Of a DNA stretch of 64,000 bases, positions 60,433-64,000 are shown in pieces. The notes under the pieces are model-generated. The model was not told where the DNA came from. It was given only the letters and a program-made list of their open reading frames with translations, and ran no database searches. The first letter of the stretch is position 1, and each line of letters begins with the position of its first letter. The stretch covers positions 81,334,060 through 81,398,059 of the forward strand of contig CM060680.1 of NCBI GenBank assembly GCA_030686995.1, in the 5' to 3' direction. The position numbers and the translations under genes were made by a program. This DNA is from Artemisia argyi (lineage: Eukaryota; Streptophyta; Magnoliopsida; Asterales; Asteraceae).

Positions 60433-62634
60433 ACAACCCATACCAAGTTTAAGGGAGTATAGAATTCCCTACCACTCCCCCTACTTTTAGCTTTTCTTTT
60501 ATTTTTATGTGGGCCCCCTTTTATTCTCCTCCACTAATAATTTTTTTATCTATTTTCAAAAAATTAATATTTTTGAATTCATAAATTATATTCATTTAAA
60601 ATATAAACAATATATGTATTTAATTGTTTTTTTCTCTCTCCTAATCCAAATTCAAATCTACAACTTTACATTTAAATTCAAATCCTAATCTAAACACGAA
60701 ACATACATAATTTAGAATTTATTTATGCGCCTATGAGTCCAATAACTGAAAAGAAAATCATACGGCCCACAACCAAAATGGTTAACCTTGGCTTATATGT
60801 GTACTCCCTCTCAAACCCTAAACACAATGATACGCCACCATCTCTAACTTTTCTCCTTATCTCTCCCACTACTCAGCCACCAAATAAACTTGATAGCTCA
60901 TTTCATTTTTCCCAACCTTCCATTTAATTAATCGAATGGCTACCAAACAAACGAAACACCAAACCAAACATAAATCAAGACCCCCTTTTTTTATCTCGTG
61001 GTTTCAAGTAACCTACGAAGAACATATGTCTTTTGGCTTCAAGATCCTTTATGGGTCTCGGGTAGGTACTGTTTATGTTGTTATTGTTTGTTGTTTCGAA
61101 CGAAAGAAAGAAGGAATGAAATTTGTTTGTTTTGTTCTTTCTTTTTAATTTTCGGATATTTAAATAAAAGCTATGCTTTTGATAGATCTATGATGGTTTT
61201 CAACAACTTGTGAATCATCAAAGATATGAAAGCAAGTTTAAATCTGAGATCTTTTTATGTTTTTTTTGTGCCCGGAATGTAAATCATATACTTGAATCAC
61301 AACATCTCTAATTCGAAACACAAACTAATCGTTCAAAAGTGAAAAAAAAGAACGGGAAAACACCACAAAAAAAGTTTAAATCTGAGATCTATTTATTATT
61401 ATTATTATATATATTTTTTTGCGTTATCAGGGACCATTTTGGCTAGTGGAAGCAAAAGATTTCAATACGGAATTATATGGGTCGGAATTAAATATGGATG
61501 GGTTTTGAGTGAGGGTTGTACATTATGCTTAAATTGTTGCAATTTTGGTGTAGGGGTGTTTTTAATGGCATTAATATAGAACTCATAAAATTTTGGTTTG
61601 AATTTCATTCCATGCTATTTTTTGTTGTACACCATGCTTTGGTTGTTGTAATTATGAAAATTGGTTACTTTAAAGTGTTGTAAATCATGTATTATTTTTT
61701 ATAAATTTGAAAATTTTGGAGAGAGAGAGCTTCCTCCATTATACTCCATTATATGTAGTATAGATACAATTTTTTCCAGCCATTATATATATACTAATAC
61801 TAATAGCCGTTTTGTAACGGGGTCCAAAGTTATTTTATTACAGGATGTTTATGACCTAAATGTGAAACTTGATTGGTTGTTATCTACTAATTGGATACGT
61901 GTCATTGTCCCATATGCAGGTTGCAATTACAAGGGGTGCCTGCTACAGTAAGTTAGTAATAGTACACCCCCTTTTCCATTCACAAAAGAGTTTGACTATA
62001 TTGCTGTATGCACCTGCTACCAACATACACGTGTAAATTTTGTAATATCCTTATGTACGATACATATGAATACAATAAACTTTTCACATGACTAATTAAT
62101 GTTTAATGTACTACATACACAAGTAGTGAATTTTAGCCACATACATTTTGCATAAGAAACTTCACTCTTCAGTAACAATCCAGATTCTTCTCAACTTTGT
62201 CTTCTTCACTATATCACTTATCTACATCAAGAATCAACCAGCAAAACAACAAAACAAAAAGGTATCTTCCATAAAGGTAGCTTATGTCTTTTATGCTTAG
62301 TCATATGTTTTTTGGGCTTCTTTTTGGTGCCTTCTTTTTTACATGACAACTTATTTGCATTCTTTGTGGCTTTTTTTTCCCTTCCTCTTTAAAATCTGTT
62401 GCACATCATCAAACAAGAATATTATAATTAGAATCTGCTGCAAATCATCAAACAAGAATATTATAGCAGGTAAAGAGATTAAAAGGTATGCTACTTTTTC
62501 TGATCTTTGTAATCAAGTATAGTTTCTTTTACAATAAGTAACTTTACCAACCCTTTTACTTATTTTGTAACCTAAAAATTAAAAAAAAAAATATATGCAA
62601 AAAAATTGAATCTAAAAAAATATTAACTTTTACA
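60433..62634. other. Mostly unique-looking AT-rich DNA, no clear gene
   Basis: A possible first-exon fragment starts at ATG 60936 (MATKQTKHQTKHKSRPPFFI) and reaches a GGTAGGTA donor-like site near 61060. It is preceded by a CT-rich leader-like stretch. No second exon could be found, so this is weak. The rest shows no domain, RNA gene or repeat boundary that I can support. Confidence 0.35.
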
Positions 62635-63078
62635 ATGTTGTTTGCTCATATGCCTTTTTCATATTACCAATCTTTAGTTGTGTTAACTGTAGTTGCAAGT
62701 ATTACGTTATCACAAAAAAAATCAAAAATAAAAAGCAACAAAGTAAATATTAGTTGTACATATAAACCTGTTAACGATGATTTGAAAACGGCGATACATC
62801 TTTTTGGGAATGTTACACTTGGACAATCCAGTGATAGCCCACGATACGCTGAAGCACGGCCATGTTTCAATACTCTATTCTATCCTCAACTTTGTAATGT
62901 TACACCTGAACAATCCAGTGATATCCTACGCTACACTCATGCACATACATGTTTCAATACTCCATTCTATCCTAACCTTTATGCACAGCAGTCACCATAT
63001 AGAGAAATAGACAAACTATCAACAACGAGACAACCTCAGGCATTGAATTTGATACCACACCACCACCAACAGCTATAA
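62635..63078 (+). CDS. Unrecognised reading frame with 87-bp internal duplication
   Basis: 147 codons from ATG to TAA. The first about 25 residues are hydrophobic (YYQSLVVLTVVASITLS) and could be a signal or membrane segment. The middle holds two 29-residue units (GNVTLGQSSDSPRYAEARP, then NVTPEQSSDILRYTHAH) from DNA duplicated at 62809 and 62896, each with CFNT-FYP. Both units have stayed open. I know no matching family, and a chance frame or exon of a longer gene is possible. The basic segment after 63090 (RTEDQN-like) is in another frame. Confidence 0.3.
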   Translation: MLFAHMPFSYYQSLVVLTVVASITLSQKKSKIKSNKVNISCTYKPVNDDLKTAIHLFGNVTLGQSSDSPRYAEARPCFNTLFYPQLCNVTPEQSSDILRYTHAHTCFNTPFYPNLYAQQSPYREIDKLSTTRQPQALNLIPHHHQQL

Positions 63079-63352
63079 ACAACAAGACAACCTCAGACGA
63101 ACAGAAGACCAAAACAACCGAACACAAAACTGCAAAACGAGTACTTTTCCAAGGTAAACCAGGTGACGCAAAGAAGACTAAAAAAGAGTAAATGCTTTTA
63201 TCAAAGTAAGTAAAATCATTGCCGAAAAAAATTACACGTAAAAAAATTCTATAACATGATTAGTAACTTCTAATCTACTTTGTGGCTGCAGGTTTCACTA
63301 TATGGCCATGCTTTTGTTCATCCATCTGATCCTATACCAACAAAGTACGACT
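63079..63352. other. Spacer, no gene seen
   Basis: A Lys/Arg/Gln-coding patch at 63090-63190 and a CAG acceptor-like site near 63291 hint at exons, but no continuous frame could be assembled. Confidence 0.3.
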
Positions 63353-63605
63353 CCTCCTATTATAAATATATGTTTGCCATAAAGGCATATTTTGTAATAT
63401 GGTTGTATCAATAGTACTTAAATAACTTTTGTAAACCTTAATCATAACATACTTAAATATTTTATGCCATGGAGGCTTTTTTTCCTCCTATTGTAAATAT
63501 ATGTTTGCCATAAAGGCATATTTTATAACATGGTTACATTAGTAATACTTAAATAACTTTTGTAAACCTTACTCATAACATACTTATATATTATATGGCA
63601 TGGAT
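63353..63605. repeat. 131-bp tandem duplication
   Basis: Two units start CCTCCTATTATAAATATATG (63353) and CCTCCTATTGTAAATATATG (63484) and share TTTGCCATAAAGGCATATTTT, AAATAACTTTTGTAAACCTTA and ATCATAACATACTTA-like words. TTTGCCATAAAGGCATATTT contains a short inverted repeat, TGCC-ATAA-GGCA. Confidence 0.85.
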
Positions 63606-63676
63606 ACACAAATCTCATGTCTTAGATAAATTTAATACTAATAAACAGATATTCAAAATAAACAAACGCCAGCCGT

Positions 63677-63682
63677 TTTATT
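63677..63682 (-). terminator. Poly(A) signal AATAAA
   Basis: AATAAA on the minus strand, about 155 nt downstream of the stop codon of the gene that runs off the right edge. This is a normal distance for a plant 3' UTR. Confidence 0.45.
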
Positions 63683-63835
63683 CATATATAACAAGAGGTG
63701 CAACCAGTACATGCAACATTAACATCAGATTCTTATTACCTAAGACACCATGACAACATAACATTAACCATTAAACCTAGATAAGCTTCTAACATACAAG
63801 ACCACCACCAACAACTACAACACCTAAACAGTAGC

Positions 63836-64000
63836 CTAATCGTGAACCTCCATGACCATAACATGCCGACGCTTTTGAGCCCTGGCTTCCCGAACAACAT
63901 CCAAAACACCAACTAAAGCCTGTAAAATGAGCCCATTTGTCACTTGCGCTTCTAACAAGCACTCCAATCCATCCATAGCTGGCACATCAAAGTCACTGAA
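63836..64000 (-). CDS. 3' end of a minus-strand gene, partial
   Basis: 54 codons plus TAG, open to the window edge. The translation is Leu/Val-rich then basic (CLLEAQVTNGLILQALVGVL, then EARAQKRRHVMVMEVHD at the end). Codon use is even and the frame is followed by a plausible 3' UTR with AATAAA, which favours a real gene. The family is not recognised. Confidence 0.5.
   Translation of the reverse strand, partial: FSDFDVPAMDGLECLLEAQVTNGLILQALVGVLDVVREARAQKRRHVMVMEVHD

Noticed and set aside
59916..60441. Several overlapping Cys/Gln/Val-repeat frames on both strands
   Set aside because: They are translations of the CTTGTGTTTGCACTTGGACA tandem repeat in all frames. No consistent protein emerges.

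Overview
This window is nuclear DNA of a flowering plant, most likely an Asteraceae. It is AT-rich, has plant-type introns and microsatellites, and is built mostly of plant transposon families: Ty3/gypsy, Ty1/copia, Mutator-like, hAT, Helitron and foldback MITEs. The Athila-like gag and protease and the sirevirus-like gag resemble, from memory, proteins that are very abundant in Anthemideae such as Tanacetum, Artemisia and Chrysanthemum. That placement is an inference and was not tested by any search.

Left third (1-22.7 kb). From the left edge there is a GATC-rich repeat, a truncated copia LTR with its primer-binding site, and a complete 2-kb Mutator-type MITE with a perfect 9-bp target duplication. 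A 10-kb LTR retrotransposon on the minus strand (4374-14368) then interrupts an ATT microsatellite. It has LTRs of about 3.9 kb, no gag or pol, and an antisense open region. Two small Helitrons in opposite orientation and a palindromic MITE follow. Next comes the one convincing complete host gene, a two-exon F-box/LRR-type gene (16991-18704, +). A long MITE, a Helitron-type end, and a textbook hAT MITE with a perfect 8-bp target duplication complete this part.

Middle and right (22.7-60.4 kb) form a nested stack. The core is a Mutator-like element with a FAR1-type transposase (minus strand, 23.9-33.0 kb). Its C-terminus carries an OTU-peptidase-like domain that lacks the expected catalytic cysteine, and a small GRF-zinc-finger gene lies beside it. 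Element A (25260-31643, duplication GCAAT) splits the transposase. Element C (34585-59147, minus, duplication ATGAT) lies just upstream of the transposase. Element C's gag is itself broken by element B (40333-47015, plus, duplication TGGAT) and by element D, a deleted sirevirus-like copia (47146-57332, minus, duplication AAGTC). A, B and C are one Athila-like family by LTRs and 3' regions. A and B carry an unfamiliar acidic protein in place of gag-pol, and C keeps only gag and protease. None of the LTR elements encodes a full set of enzymes, so all would depend on proteins from elsewhere.

Far right (59.2-64 kb). There is a terminal-inverted-repeat-like block filled with tandem repeats, then a quiet stretch with one unrecognised reading frame containing an 87-bp internal duplication, a 131-bp tandem duplication, and the 3' end of a minus-strand gene that runs off the window.
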